Shown here: positions 31,640 to 40,749 of the stretch, one piece after another
How positions within the stretch are numbered: the stretch's first letter is position 1
Layout: every line of letters starts with the position of its first letter
NCBI RefSeq assembly: GCF_008641105.1
Contig: NZ_VTTI01000002.1
Span: 1 to 64,000, forward strand
Direction of reading: 5' to 3'
DNA from: Halopseudomonas salina
GTDB lineage: Bacteria; Pseudomonadota; Gammaproteobacteria; Pseudomonadales; Pseudomonadaceae
Length of the DNA: 64,000 nucleotides
The notes under the pieces: generated by a model
Databases searched by the model: none
The model's input: the letters and a program-made list of their open reading frames with translations, nothing else
Told to the model about the DNA's origin: nothing
Made by a program: the position numbers and the translations under genes

Positions 31640-32884
31640 ATGTTCAGACCCTTGCCATTTTTTATCGGCCTGCGCTATACCCGCGCCAAGCGCCGCAATC
31701 ATTTCATTTCCTTCATTTCCCTGATCTCCATGCTGGGGCTGACCCTTGGCGTGCTGGTCATGATCCTGGTGCTGTCGGTGATGAACGGCTTTGACCGCGA
31801 GTTGCGGACCCGCATTCTGGGTATGGTGCCCCATGCGACCGTCAGCTCCCAGCAGCCGATCAACGACTGGCCTCTGCTGGCCGATACCCTGCTTGAGCAT
31901 CCCGATGTCGAAGCAGTGGCGCCTTTTGTCCAGCTGCAGGGCATGCTCACGCATGATGGCAGTGTAGCTCCTGTTCTGGTGAACGGCATTCTGCCGGACA
32001 AGGAGGTAGATGTGTCCATTGTTGGTCAGCACATGACCCGTGGCACCCTGGGCGACCTGCAGGACGGGGAGTTTGGCATTATCGTCGGTGAACAGATTGC
32101 CAGTCGCTTTGGCGTGGGGATTGGCGACAAGCTGACCTTTGTTCTGCCAGAAGCATCGGTAACCCCCGCCGGCGTGTTTCCCCGCCTCAAACGTTTTCAT
32201 GTGGTGGGCACCTTCAAGGTCGGAGCGGAGCTGGATGGTTCCCTGGCGCTGATCCATGCCGGCGATGCTGCACGTTTGTCGCGCTGGGAGCCCGGTCAGG
32301 TGCAGGGTTTGCGTGTCAGGTTGGGTGATCTCTTCCAGGCGCCCCGTGTTGCCTGGGAGCTGGCATCCTTGCTGCCGGGTGACTACTACGCGCAGGACTG
32401 GACCCGTACTCACGGTAATCTGTTTGCCGCGATCCGGATGGAAAAGACCATGATCGGCCTGCTTCTGCTGCTGATCGTCGCAGTGGCTGCATTCAATATC
32501 ATCTCCACTCTGGTCATGGTGGTCACCGACAAGAAAGCGGACATCGCTATTCTGCGAACTCTTGGCGCATCGCCTGGCACCATCATGGGCATATTCATGG
32601 TGCAGGGCTCCGTGATTGGTGTGGTGGGAACTCTGGCTGGTTGTGTCCTCGGGGTACTTGCGGCGTTGAACGTGTCGGCGATGGTCGCTGGGCTGGAAAA
32701 ACTTTTCGGCATCCAGTTCCTCAGTTCCGATGTGTACTTCATCAGTTACCTGCCGTCCCAGCTTATCTGGAGTGATGTTGTGTTGATCTGTGCTGCGGCT
32801 CTGGGCATGAGCTTCCTGGCCACACTGTATCCGGCCTGGCGCGCCTCGCGCACCGAGCCTGCGGAGGCATTGCGTTATGACTGA
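31640..32884 (+). CDS. lolC: Lipoprotein-releasing ABC transporter permease (LolC/LolE/LolF family)
   Basis: Inner-membrane permease that, with LolD, extracts outer-membrane lipoproteins and hands them to LolA. 414 residues: one N-terminal helix (about 22-48), a large periplasmic domain, and three C-terminal helices with FtsX-type features ([20 protein letters not shown]). The periplasmic domain contains a LolA-binding Hook-like loop between P170 and P181 ([12 protein letters not shown]). The ATG at 31640 gives [17 protein letters not shown], the conserved start. Only one permease gene accompanies lolD here; P. aeruginosa has two, so this protein may work as a homodimer of the LolF kind. Confidence 0.93.
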   Translation: MFRPLPFFIGLRYTRAKRRNHFISFISLISMLGLTLGVLVMILVLSVMNGFDRELRTRILGMVPHATVSSQQPINDWPLLADTLLEHPDVEAVAPFVQLQGMLTHDGSVAPVLVNGILPDKEVDVSIVGQHMTRGTLGDLQDGEFGIIVGEQIASRFGVGIGDKLTFVLPEASVTPAGVFPRLKRFHVVGTFKVGAELDGSLALIHAGDAARLSRWEPGQVQGLRVRLGDLFQAPRVAWELASLLPGDYYAQDWTRTHGNLFAAIRMEKTMIGLLLLLIVAVAAFNIISTLVMVVTDKKADIAILRTLGASPGTIMGIFMVQGSVIGVVGTLAGCVLGVLAALNVSAMVAGLEKLFGIQFLSSDVYFISYLPSQLIWSDVVLICAAALGMSFLATLYPAWRASRTEPAEALRYD

Positions 32885-33563
32885 TTTTGTCCTGGAATGT
32901 CGGAACCTGAGTATGGAATATGCAATCGGACCGCAGCGCCTGCGTGTACTCGATGGCATAAACATGCAACTGGTAGCCGGTGAGCGCGTGGCCATTGTCG
33001 GCAGCTCGGGGTCGGGTAAAACGACACTGCTCAATCTGCTCGGTGGGCTGGATACGCCCACTGAAGGAGAGGTTTGGCTGGCCGGCAGGCAGATGTCCTC
33101 ACTGCGCGAATCAGAACGTGGCAAGCTCCGTAACAGCGGGCTGGGTTTTGTCTACCAGTTCCATCACCTGCTGGCGGAGTTCAGTGCCCTGGAAAACGTA
33201 TGCATGCCGCTGTTGATTGGCAACACGCCTATCAGTGAAGCGCACCAACGCGGGCAGCAGATGCTTGAACGTGTTGGTCTTGCCCAGCGCGCCGGACACA
33301 AGCCGGGCGAATTGTCAGGTGGTGAGCGTCAGCGTGTGGCCATCGCACGGGCGCTGATCAACGAGCCGGCCTGTGTCCTACTCGACGAACCTACCGGCAA
33401 TCTGGACCAGCACACGGCAAGAAGCATTCAGCAGTTGATGCTCGAACTTAGCCAGAGTCTCAAGACCGCCTTCATGGTGGTTACCCATGACCTCGCACTG
33501 GCGTCACAAATGGACAGGGTCCTGACCCTGGTGGAAGGTAAACTGGCGGCGCGCGTAGAGTAA
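32877..33563 (+). CDS. lolD: Lipoprotein-releasing ABC transporter ATP-binding protein
   Basis: ATPase of the Lol exporter, 228 residues. Walker [17 protein letters not shown], a Q-loop in [17 protein letters not shown] (the FHHLL motif is characteristic of LolD), signature [15 protein letters not shown], Walker [13 protein letters not shown] and the H-loop TMVVTHD-like VVTHDLALA. It overlaps the permease gene by eight bases. The next gene, on the opposite strand, ends only five bases after it, so there is no room for a lolE at this locus. Confidence 0.96.
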   Translation: MTDFVLECRNLSMEYAIGPQRLRVLDGINMQLVAGERVAIVGSSGSGKTTLLNLLGGLDTPTEGEVWLAGRQMSSLRESERGKLRNSGLGFVYQFHHLLAEFSALENVCMPLLIGNTPISEAHQRGQQMLERVGLAQRAGHKPGELSGGERQRVAIARALINEPACVLLDEPTGNLDQHTARSIQQLMLELSQSLKTAFMVVTHDLALASQMDRVLTLVEGKLAARVE

Positions 33564-33568
33564 AAACG

Positions 33569-34093
33569 TCAGTTCTGATGACGGCGTCGCATTTTACGCC
33601 TTTGCCAGTTGCGCCCGACCCATATTCGCCAATACAACATGGTGGCGGCATACCCCGCCACGGCGAAGACGGCCCCCAGAAGAACGGAACCGAGAAGCAG
33701 CGGCTGCCAGATATGGTGGATTTCGCTGGCCAGCCAGGTCATTGATAATTCCATGGGCATGCTGCGTTCGGGTGCGCCCAGAAGCATGGTTCCGATCTTG
33801 TATTCCGCAAAGAAAATCATCGGCATGGTGACCGGATTGGTCAGCCAGACCAGGCCCACCGAGACGGGCAGGTTGGCACGTGCCGGCATTGCAACGCAGG
33901 CTGAAACCAGCATTTGCATTGGAATGGGTAGCATCGAAACGAAAAGCCCGATGGCCATTGCCCGCGCAACGCTGTGGCGGTTGAGATGCCATAGGTTTGG
34001 ATCGTGCAGCATGCTGCCCATAAAGCGAAGCGATTTGCTTTGCTTTATGCGTTCGGGACTGGGCATGTAGCGTTTCAGGAACCGACGCGGCAT
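33569..34093 (-). CDS. DUF2062 membrane protein
   Basis: A 174-residue membrane protein of the DUF2062 family, with the conserved N-terminus MPRRFLKRYMPSPERIKQSK, the motif HDPNLWHLNRHSVARAMAIG, and about three hydrophobic helices (60-85, 90-115 and 140-160). The C-terminus is strongly basic (RNWQRRKMRRRHQN). The family's function is unknown. The ATG at 34093 reproduces the usual N-terminus; a TTG at 34123 is possible but would add ten poorly conserved residues. It is divergent from comEC and convergent with lolD. Confidence 0.88.
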   Translation of the reverse strand: MPRRFLKRYMPSPERIKQSKSLRFMGSMLHDPNLWHLNRHSVARAMAIGLFVSMLPIPMQMLVSACVAMPARANLPVSVGLVWLTNPVTMPMIFFAEYKIGTMLLGAPERSMPMELSMTWLASEIHHIWQPLLLGSVLLGAVFAVAGYAATMLYWRIWVGRNWQRRKMRRRHQN

Positions 34094-34179
34094 TACTATG
34101 GTAGCCAGGGAAATGTCGCTCAATTATGCATGGAATGTCAGGCGCAGACTACTGCCTGACTGCAAAGGAAGGCCGTACA

Positions 34180-36453
34180 TTGGATGTATTCCGCCGCCCA
34201 CAACTCATGGTTATCCTGCCGGGTTTTTTTCTGGGCCTGATCAGTCCATTGATGCTGGAGCAGTTGCCATCGCCCTGGCTTCTCGGGGTGTTGAGCCTGC
34301 TGATTCCGGTAGTCTGGCTGAAGGGCCCGGATAACCGGCTGCTTGCCGCAGGTCTGACTGGTCTGGTCTGGGCAGTGCTGGTTCATCATCTTGTATTGCA
34401 TGAGCGGCTGCCGGACCGGCTCGATCAACAAACCCTGTCGATCGAGGGGCGTATTGCAGGTCTGCCCGAAGCCACCCTAACCGGCTGGCGATTTCAGCTC
34501 GCGGACGCACGGATAGTTGACACCGGTGAATCCCTGCCTTTCATGCGTGTTCACTGGTACGCCGGTGAGCCCGTGCTGCAGGGCGAGTACTGGCGGTTCG
34601 AGGCGCGGGTGCGCCGTCCCCGCGGCATGTCCAACCCCGGTGCATTCGATTACGAAGCCTGGCTTTATGCCCAGGGTATTGGCGCCCTTGGCAGCATACG
34701 CAGTGGTCAACGGCTGGACGGCATGCGGTATGGAGGCGTTGACGGAATGCGCAGTCATATCCGTGACCGATTGCTGCAGGCCCTGGGGGCTACCCCGGGT
34801 ACTGAAAGGCTGCTGGCATTAATTGTTGGTGACCGAAGCGTGCTCAGTCGGGAGGATTGGCAGGTACTGCAGGCAACCGGCACCAGTCATCTGATGGTGA
34901 TATCCGGCTTGCACGTAGGTCTGTTCGCCGCGGCGGTGTTTGGTCTGGTTACGCTTGCGGGTCGACTGGGCATATTACACCTGCCCTTTGCGCGTATCTG
35001 GCTGGCAGCGCCCCTGGCCATCTTTGCCGCTGCTATTTATGCCGCACTTGCGGGTTTTGCCGTCCCCACCCAGCGCGCCTTGCTGATGGTGGCCATGGTG
35101 TTGCTGGCCCGGTTGCTTTATCGCCAACCCGGGCCCTGGTTCTTCTGGTTGCTGGCCATGTGTCTGGTGGTGATGATAAATCCTGCTGCGCCCCTGCTGG
35201 CTGGGTTCTGGCTATCTTTCATGGCGGTGGGTCTGTTGGTTTTCGGGATGGCTGGCAGGCTCGATCAAAGGGGGCTCTGGTGGCGTTGGGGTCGCGCGCA
35301 GTGGGTTATTTTTATCGGTCTCTGGCCCTGGTTGCTGTTATGGGGGATGCCCGGCAGCCTCATTGCGCCGTTGGTGAATATTCTGGCAATCCCATTCGTC
35401 AGTCTGCTGGTGGTGCCCGCTGCACTACTGGGGACGCTGCTGGAGCTTGTGCTGGGGGTCCCCTGGCTTCTCTGGTTCGCTGCCCAATTACTCGATGGAT
35501 TATTTCTTGCGCTGGAGCAGGCAGCTAGCTTGCATGTCCCCACGTACCTGGCTTTTCCTGGCTGGATCAACTGGCTGCTGGGCGTAGCGGGTATTCTGGC
35601 CCTGCTGAGCCCGTTATCGCGGTTGTTGTGGTTGCCCGCTCTGGCGTGCGTGCCCGTGCTGCTTGCAGCACCGCAACCAAGGCCGGTCGAGGGGGAGTTC
35701 TGGGTAACTGTCCTGGATGTGGGGCAGGGGCTGTCAGTGTTGGTGCAGACCCGACAGCATGCGCTTCTTTACGATGCGGGTGCGCGGCTTTCCAGCGGTT
35801 TTGATCTGGGTGAAGCCGTGGTGCATCCTGCCCTTGTATCCCTTGGGGTAACCGATCTGGACAGGCTCCTGGTCAGTCATGCAGACAATGACCATGCAGG
35901 TGGGGCGCAGGCAATAATTCGGCACATGCCCGTGGGCCGAGTAGTCGCCGGTCAGATTGAGGATCAGAGCCCCCAACTGCAAGCGATTGCCTGCCAGCCA
36001 GGTGAGAGCTGGAGCTGGAATGCGGTGACATTCGAGATCATTTACAGCGCACCGGCTCCCGCGCCAGCCAATGAGCGATCCTGCGTCCTGCGCGTGACGA
36101 CGGGCGACAGTGGGGTGCTGTTAACCGGTGATGTAGGCATACGCGGTGAATATCAGATGCTTGCCCATGATCTGTCTGCGAATCTGTTGCTGGCCCCGCA
36201 CCATGGCAGTCGAACCTCTTCTTCCTATGCGCTGATTCGTGCGGTGGATCCAAATTGGGTGGTATTCAGTGCCGGTCACAGGAACCGCTTCAACCATCCG
36301 CATCCAAATGTTGTGGCGCGCTATCGGGAATTGGCCGTCGAACCTGTTTATACTAGCCGCGCCGGTGCTGTTCGTTTCGTGTTTGACAAAGACCACGGCG
36401 GGCGCCGTGACTGGAGCTGGAGAGACAGCGCCAGGCGCTTCTGGCATGAATAA
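34180..36453 (+). CDS. comEC: DNA internalization protein ComEC/Rec2
   Basis: Inner-membrane channel for uptake of single-stranded DNA in natural transformation, about 757 residues. An N-terminal hydrophobic and OB-like region is followed by the multi-helix Competence domain (LLALIVGDRSVLSREDW, then TGTSHLMVISGLHVGLFAA) and a C-terminal metallo-beta-lactamase domain (TVLDVGQGLSVLVQ, SHADNDHAGGAQ and APHHGSRTSSS) that may degrade the non-transforming strand. The TTG at 34180 is preferred: AAGGAAGG lies seven bases before it. An ATG at 34126 without ribosome site would lengthen the protein to 775 residues. Presence does not prove competence. Confidence 0.93.
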   Translation: MDVFRRPQLMVILPGFFLGLISPLMLEQLPSPWLLGVLSLLIPVVWLKGPDNRLLAAGLTGLVWAVLVHHLVLHERLPDRLDQQTLSIEGRIAGLPEATLTGWRFQLADARIVDTGESLPFMRVHWYAGEPVLQGEYWRFEARVRRPRGMSNPGAFDYEAWLYAQGIGALGSIRSGQRLDGMRYGGVDGMRSHIRDRLLQALGATPGTERLLALIVGDRSVLSREDWQVLQATGTSHLMVISGLHVGLFAAAVFGLVTLAGRLGILHLPFARIWLAAPLAIFAAAIYAALAGFAVPTQRALLMVAMVLLARLLYRQPGPWFFWLLAMCLVVMINPAAPLLAGFWLSFMAVGLLVFGMAGRLDQRGLWWRWGRAQWVIFIGLWPWLLLWGMPGSLIAPLVNILAIPFVSLLVVPAALLGTLLELVLGVPWLLWFAAQLLDGLFLALEQAASLHVPTYLAFPGWINWLLGVAGILALLSPLSRLLWLPALACVPVLLAAPQPRPVEGEFWVTVLDVGQGLSVLVQTRQHALLYDAGARLSSGFDLGEAVVHPALVSLGVTDLDRLLVSHADNDHAGGAQAIIRHMPVGRVVAGQIEDQSPQLQAIACQPGESWSWNAVTFEIIYSAPAPAPANERSCVLRVTTGDSGVLLTGDVGIRGEYQMLAHDLSANLLLAPHHGSRTSSSYALIRAVDPNWVVFSAGHRNRFNHPHPNVVARYRELAVEPVYTSRAGAVRFVFDKDHGGRRDWSWRDSARRFWHE

Positions 36454-36518
36454 CAAGAGCGCGCAGGGAGCAGCTGGCCCTGTGCTAGAGTATGCTGACT
36501 TTTGGGGAGGGATCGCTT

Positions 36519-37205
36519 GTGTGGGAACTGATCAGTGCGGGCGGCTGGCTGATGCTGCCGATTATCTTGTCTTCGGTTATTGCTGCCGCCATCGTGATAG
36601 AGCGTCTTTGGGCACTGCGCAGCGCGCGTGTGGCGCCTCCGGCGTTACTTGGTCAGGTCTGGCAATGGGTGCGTGAGGGCAAGCTGGACGCCGAACGTCT
36701 GAAAACCCTGCGTAGTGACTCGCCCCTGGGCGAAATCATGGCGGCCGGCCTGAACAACTCCAAGCACGGTCGGGAGATCATGAAAGAAAGCATCCAGGAA
36801 GCGGCCGGCAAGGTCATTCATGAGCTCGAACGCTACCTCAATACCCTCGGTACAGTCGCTGCAATTACGCCGCTGCTTGGTCTGCTGGGTACGGTAATCG
36901 GGATGATCGACGTGTTTAGCGCAATCATGATTCAGGGTACCGGCAATACCGGCGTGTTGGCAGGAGGTATCTCCAAGGCATTGATAACCACCGCTGCGGG
37001 CCTGACCGTAGCCATTCCGGCCCTGTTTTTTCATCGTTTCTTTGTGCGTCGGGTGGACGAGCTGGTGGTGGCCATGGAACAGGAGGCGACCAAGCTGGTC
37101 GAGGTTCTGCAGGGCAATCGTGAAGTGGAAGCGCCGATCGCTGGCCCCGTGAGCAAGGAGCCGGTTTCACGCGTTGGTAGCACTCGCAAGGGAGCCAGGA
37201 CGTGA
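36519..37205 (+). CDS. exbB: ExbB/TolQ-type proton channel protein
   Basis: Part of a proton-motive-force-driven motor, 228 residues, three membrane helices (about 3-25, 110-135 and 150-175) with a cytoplasmic loop between the first two. The conserved LGTVAAITPLLGLLGTVIGM and GGISKALITTAAGLTVAIPA segments identify the family. The GTG at 36519 is chosen: GGAGG lies eight bases upstream and the protein then begins MWELISAGGWLM. It overlaps exbD by four bases. The comEC-exbB-exbD-lpxK order is conserved in Pseudomonas; which outer-membrane partner it powers is not known. Confidence 0.92.
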   Translation: MWELISAGGWLMLPIILSSVIAAAIVIERLWALRSARVAPPALLGQVWQWVREGKLDAERLKTLRSDSPLGEIMAAGLNNSKHGREIMKESIQEAAGKVIHELERYLNTLGTVAAITPLLGLLGTVIGMIDVFSAIMIQGTGNTGVLAGGISKALITTAAGLTVAIPALFFHRFFVRRVDELVVAMEQEATKLVEVLQGNREVEAPIAGPVSKEPVSRVGSTRKGART

Positions 37206-37636
37206 ATTTCAGGCGCCAGAGACAGGAAGAGGCCAGCGTCAATCTCACGCCCCTGATCGATGTAGTGTTTCTGCTGCTGATTTTCTTCATGGTTTCAACC
37301 ACCTTTACCCGCGAGACCCAGCTCAAGCTGGATCTGCCGGAAGCGGTGTCCGGCGAGCAGGTGGAAAATCGTGACCAGCAGCAGATCGAACTGACCATAT
37401 CGGCCAGCGGGGATATTGCAATCAACGACAAGGCGCTTATTGCTCCCGGGGTGGATACGCTTAAGACAGCGCTTCAGCGCGAATCGGCTGGTGACCTGTC
37501 GTTGCCCTTGATTATTACCGCAGATGCGCAGACGCCCCATCAGTCAGTGATCATGGCGATGGACGCGGCAGGTCAACTGGGCTTCACCCGGTTGAGGCTG
37601 ACGACGACCCAGGCGGAGGCGGGCGAAGGGCAGTGA
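37202..37636 (+). CDS. exbD: ExbD/TolR-family protein
   Basis: Partner of the ExbB-like protein, 144 residues. One N-terminal membrane helix includes the functional aspartate in LTPLIDVVFLLLIFFMV (Asp at about residue 20), which carries protons in this family. The remainder is a periplasmic domain ending GFTRLRLTTTQ. The GTG start overlaps the exbB stop by four bases, and its own stop overlaps lpxK by four bases, so the three are translated together. Confidence 0.93.
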   Translation: MNFRRQRQEEASVNLTPLIDVVFLLLIFFMVSTTFTRETQLKLDLPEAVSGEQVENRDQQQIELTISASGDIAINDKALIAPGVDTLKTALQRESAGDLSLPLIITADAQTPHQSVIMAMDAAGQLGFTRLRLTTTQAEAGEGQ

Positions 37637-38652
37637 AGGGATTTTCCCTCGAGCAGTTCATGCTCCGTGCCTGGTATGGACGGCAGAGTTGGCTGCTGGC
37701 CCTCAGGCCCTTGTCCGCGTTTTACGGCTTGGTAGTAACCAGACGTCGCGCAGCATACATGGAGGATGCTGCGCGTGTCTGGCAGCCCCCCGTGCCGCTG
37801 ATCGTGGTGGGTAACATCACCCTGGGTGGTACCGGCAAGACCCCCATGTGCATCTGGCTGCTTGATTATCTCAAGGCCCAGGGGCTACGTCCCGGTCTGA
37901 TAAGTCGTGGCTACGGCGCCTCCCCCCAGTCAACGCCCTGGTTGCTCGATCCCGACCATGACGACGCGGTGACCGTGGGCGATGAACCTTTGTTAATCGC
38001 AAAGCGCTGCCAGGTGCCCGTGGTCATTGATCCGGATCGTCCGCAGGCGGCGCGGCACCTGCTGGCCAGCGCGCAGGTGGACGTCATCGTCAGTGACGAT
38101 GGCCTGCAGCATTACCGACTGGGGCGCGATCTGGAAATACTCATGGTCGATGCTGCGCGGGGGCTGGGCAATGCCAGATGTCTGCCGGAGGGGCCGTTGC
38201 GTGAGCCTGCCAGCAGGGTGAAGTCGGTAGACTTCGTGGTGCGCAATGGTGCCGTATCTGACAGTTCCACGGATTTCGGGATGCAGCTCAAGCCGGTGGC
38301 GCTGGTCAACCTGCTGACGGGTGAGCGCATACGGCCTGAACACTGGCAGGGCAGCAAACAGGTGTCAGCGGTGGCAGGAATCGGCAACCCCGAGCGTTTT
38401 TTTATCAGTCTTGAGCAGCTATCCTTCGAGGTGGAGCGGCACATTTTTTCCGATCATGCACATTATTCGGTAGCCAGTTTTGCTGCTTGCGATCTGGACA
38501 GGCCCTTGATCATGACCGAAAAGGACGCGATCAAATGCACCGGCTTTGCCCGACCCAACTGGTGGTATCTGTGCGTAGAGGCGACCATGAGTGACGCCTT
38601 TGCCAGCCAGTTGCAACAGCGCCTGGCCACTCTCAATCCGAGGCCTGCCTGA
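37633..38652 (+). CDS. lpxK: Tetraacyldisaccharide 4'-kinase
   Basis: Inner-membrane-associated kinase adding the 4'-phosphate of lipid A, 339 residues. The P-loop is [12 protein letters not shown] near residue 58; LISRGYGA and the DDGLQHYRL motif (catalytic Asp-Asp) follow. The C-terminal third has [14 protein letters not shown] and MTEKDAIKC, both typical. A membrane-contacting N-terminal helix is present. The GTG start has a GAAGGG site upstream. It overlaps exbD by four bases; about 46 bases separate it from the Trm112-like gene. Confidence 0.96.
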   Translation: MKGFSLEQFMLRAWYGRQSWLLALRPLSAFYGLVVTRRRAAYMEDAARVWQPPVPLIVVGNITLGGTGKTPMCIWLLDYLKAQGLRPGLISRGYGASPQSTPWLLDPDHDDAVTVGDEPLLIAKRCQVPVVIDPDRPQAARHLLASAQVDVIVSDDGLQHYRLGRDLEILMVDAARGLGNARCLPEGPLREPASRVKSVDFVVRNGAVSDSSTDFGMQLKPVALVNLLTGERIRPEHWQGSKQVSAVAGIGNPERFFISLEQLSFEVERHIFSDHAHYSVASFAACDLDRPLIMTEKDAIKCTGFARPNWWYLCVEATMSDAFASQLQQRLATLNPRPA

Positions 38653-38701
38653 CTGGTCTGGCTACTCGGCATTTTCTTTTCATTTTCTCAGGAGTTTTAT
38701 G

Positions 38702-38887
38702 ATGGACCCCAAGCTGCTTGATATCCTGGCGTGCCCGATCTGCAAGGGCCCGCTGGTACAGAACGCCGACAAGACCGAGTTGTGGTGCCGCGCCGATGGT
38801 CTGGCCTATCCGGTTCGCGATGGCATACCGGTCATGCTGGAAGGCGAGGCCCGTGCCCTGGATGCCGATGAGCGGCTGGATACCTGA
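38702..38887 (+). CDS. ycaR: Trm112-family protein (YcaR)
   Basis: A 61-residue protein beginning [18 protein letters not shown], with the CxxC of the zinc-binding motif, then [18 protein letters not shown], which is diagnostic of the family. Bacterial members are encoded between lpxK and kdsB and have no settled function; eukaryotic Trm112 activates methyltransferases. The second of two ATGs (38702) is used because the ribosome site GGAG is then seven bases away and the length equals the Pseudomonas protein. Two bases separate it from kdsB. Confidence 0.93.
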   Translation: MDPKLLDILACPICKGPLVQNADKTELWCRADGLAYPVRDGIPVMLEGEARALDADERLDT

Positions 38888-38889
38888 AC

Positions 38890-39648
38890 ATGTTCCACGT
38901 CATCATTCCGGCTCGATATGCTTCCACCCGCCTGCCAGGCAAGCCCCTGCTTGATATTGGCGGCAAGACAATGATTCAGCGCGTGTGGGAGCAGGCCGGC
39001 AAGAGCCAGGCCTTGAGCGTGACCGTGGCCACCGACGACGAGCGCATAGCTGAGGCCTGTCGTCAGTTCGGCGCCAACGTTGTACTGACCAGAGCCGATC
39101 ACCCCTCGGGCACCGACCGGTTGCAGGAGGTGGTGACGTTGATGGGGCTTGATGCCGAAGACTGTGTGGTCAACGTGCAGGGCGACGAGCCGATGATCCC
39201 CCCCAGCTTGATTGACCAGGTGGCAGCAAACCTGCTCGCGCACCCGCAGGCCAGCATTGCCACTCTGGCCGAGCCTTTGACGGATATCGAATCGGTTTTC
39301 AATCCCAATGTGGTGAAGCTGGTGACCGACCAACAGGGCTTTGCCCTGTACTTCAGTCGCGCGCCGATCCCCTGGTCCAGGGATGCCTTTGCAACCGAGC
39401 CGCGCAGCATCCCTGAGGGAATGACCTTCCGCCGGCATATCGGCCTGTATGCCTATAAGGTCGGATTTCTGCATGATTATGTCCAGTGGGCACCGAGCCC
39501 CCTGGAGACGGCAGAATCCCTGGAACAACTGCGGGCACTCTGGTTTGGCTGCCGGATTCAGGTTGCTGATGCCTGTGAGGTGCCGGCACCGGGCATTGAT
39601 ACCCGGGACGACCTGGAGCGGGTACGCGCAATGCTGGCCGGATCCTGA
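38890..39648 (+). CDS. kdsB: 3-deoxy-manno-octulosonate cytidylyltransferase
   Basis: Activates Kdo as CMP-Kdo for lipopolysaccharide inner core synthesis; cytoplasmic, 252 residues. Motifs: [17 protein letters not shown] for nucleotide binding, [21 protein letters not shown], and [13 protein letters not shown] with the catalytic aspartate. The C-terminal [18 protein letters not shown] is typical. Its stop overlaps the murB start by one base. In P. aeruginosa, as I recall, a low-molecular-weight phosphatase gene (ptpA) lies between kdsB and murB; here there is none. Confidence 0.97.
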   Translation: MFHVIIPARYASTRLPGKPLLDIGGKTMIQRVWEQAGKSQALSVTVATDDERIAEACRQFGANVVLTRADHPSGTDRLQEVVTLMGLDAEDCVVNVQGDEPMIPPSLIDQVAANLLAHPQASIATLAEPLTDIESVFNPNVVKLVTDQQGFALYFSRAPIPWSRDAFATEPRSIPEGMTFRRHIGLYAYKVGFLHDYVQWAPSPLETAESLEQLRALWFGCRIQVADACEVPAPGIDTRDDLERVRAMLAGS

Positions 39649-40667
39649 TGTTCGCCGTGCGACAGCAGGTTGACCTGCGGGCCTACAACTCCCTGGGTAT
39701 TACCGAGCGCGCCGAGCATCTGGTGGAGATCCACAGCGATCGGGAGCTTGTGGCTGCACTGGATATGGCGGCTGAACATGCCTGGCCGGTCACTGTGCTG
39801 GGAGGCGGCAGTAACGTCGTTGTTACCGGATCGCTGCCTGGTGTGGTCATAATCATGCGCAGCCGCGGCCGGCGGGTTTTGCGGCGCGCGCCAGATGCGC
39901 TGCTGATCGAGGGTGAGGCCGGTGAGAATTGGCACGACCTGGTCAACTGGACGCTGGATCTGGGGCTCTGCGGGCTGGAAAATCTGTCACTTATACCGGG
40001 CACGCTGGGCGCAGCTCCGGTCCAGAATATCGGCGCTTACGGTGTTGAGTTACAGGATGTCTTTCATAGTCTGGACGCACTGGACCGGGTGACCGGTGAG
40101 ATCCGACAATTTGACCGTGCAGCTTGCCACTTCGGCTACAGGGAGTCCGTTTTCAAACAGTCGCCCGGGCGCTATGTGATCTTGCGGGTGCGGCTGATAC
40201 TGCGCCGTCATGCTCAGGTTCGTGTCGACTATGCCCCGCTGGACACTGCCTGGGAAGCGACCGGCCTGCACCGACCGGATCCGCGTGTTGTCGCCAGTCT
40301 GGTCTGCCATATCCGCCAGTCCAAACTCCCGGATCCCGCGGTGTTGGGCAATGCGGGAAGCTTTTTCAAGAATCCGCTGGTAACCCGGCACCAACTGAAT
40401 GCGCTCAAGGCCCTTTATCCCGACATACCGCACTACCTGCAGCCGGATGGTCGATACAAGGTTGCAGCCGGATGGTTGATTGACCAGGCTGGCTGGAAGG
40501 GTGTGCGCGCTGGCCATGTGGGCGTGCATGCACGACAGGCGCTGGTGCTGGTAAATCACGGTGGCGCACGGGGAGAGGATATTCTCTCGCTGGCCAAGCG
40601 TATCAGCGATGATGTCCATGCCCGGTTTGGCCTGGAGCTGGAAATGGAGCCGCAACGGCTGGGTTGA
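39648..40667 (+). CDS. murB: UDP-N-acetylenolpyruvoylglucosamine reductase
   Basis: FAD enzyme that makes UDP-N-acetylmuramate, second step of peptidoglycan precursor synthesis, 339 residues. The FAD-binding segments VTVLGGGSNVVVT and ENLSLIPGTLGAAPVQNIGA are clear, as are the catalytic residues: arginine and tyrosine in GYRESVFK, the serine in GNAGSFFKNP and the glutamate in LEMEPQRL. It is of the E. coli (type I) kind. The start codon is fused to the kdsB stop (TGATG). A terminator follows 33 bases after the stop codon. Confidence 0.97.
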   Translation: MFAVRQQVDLRAYNSLGITERAEHLVEIHSDRELVAALDMAAEHAWPVTVLGGGSNVVVTGSLPGVVIIMRSRGRRVLRRAPDALLIEGEAGENWHDLVNWTLDLGLCGLENLSLIPGTLGAAPVQNIGAYGVELQDVFHSLDALDRVTGEIRQFDRAACHFGYRESVFKQSPGRYVILRVRLILRRHAQVRVDYAPLDTAWEATGLHRPDPRVVASLVCHIRQSKLPDPAVLGNAGSFFKNPLVTRHQLNALKALYPDIPHYLQPDGRYKVAAGWLIDQAGWKGVRAGHVGVHARQALVLVNHGGARGEDILSLAKRISDDVHARFGLELEMEPQRLG

Positions 40668-40700
40668 AGACTTTGCCGATGTTTCAAGGGTCACTCAGAC

Positions 40701-40734
40701 AAAAAAAGGGGATGCATCAAGCATCCCCTTTTTC
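40701..40734. terminator. Bidirectional terminator between murB and rne
   Basis: Stem GGGGATGC / GCATCCCC, loop ATCAA, with seven A on the left and TTTTT on the right. It can end both convergent transcripts; the rne stop codon follows at 40750. Confidence 0.92.
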
Positions 40735-40749
40735 GTTCGCCGTCCCCTA

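Noticed and set aside
31622..33124. A 500-codon minus-strand frame opposite the Lol permease and lolD
   Set aside because: Shadow of two overlapping conserved genes; Gln/His-rich product without domains.
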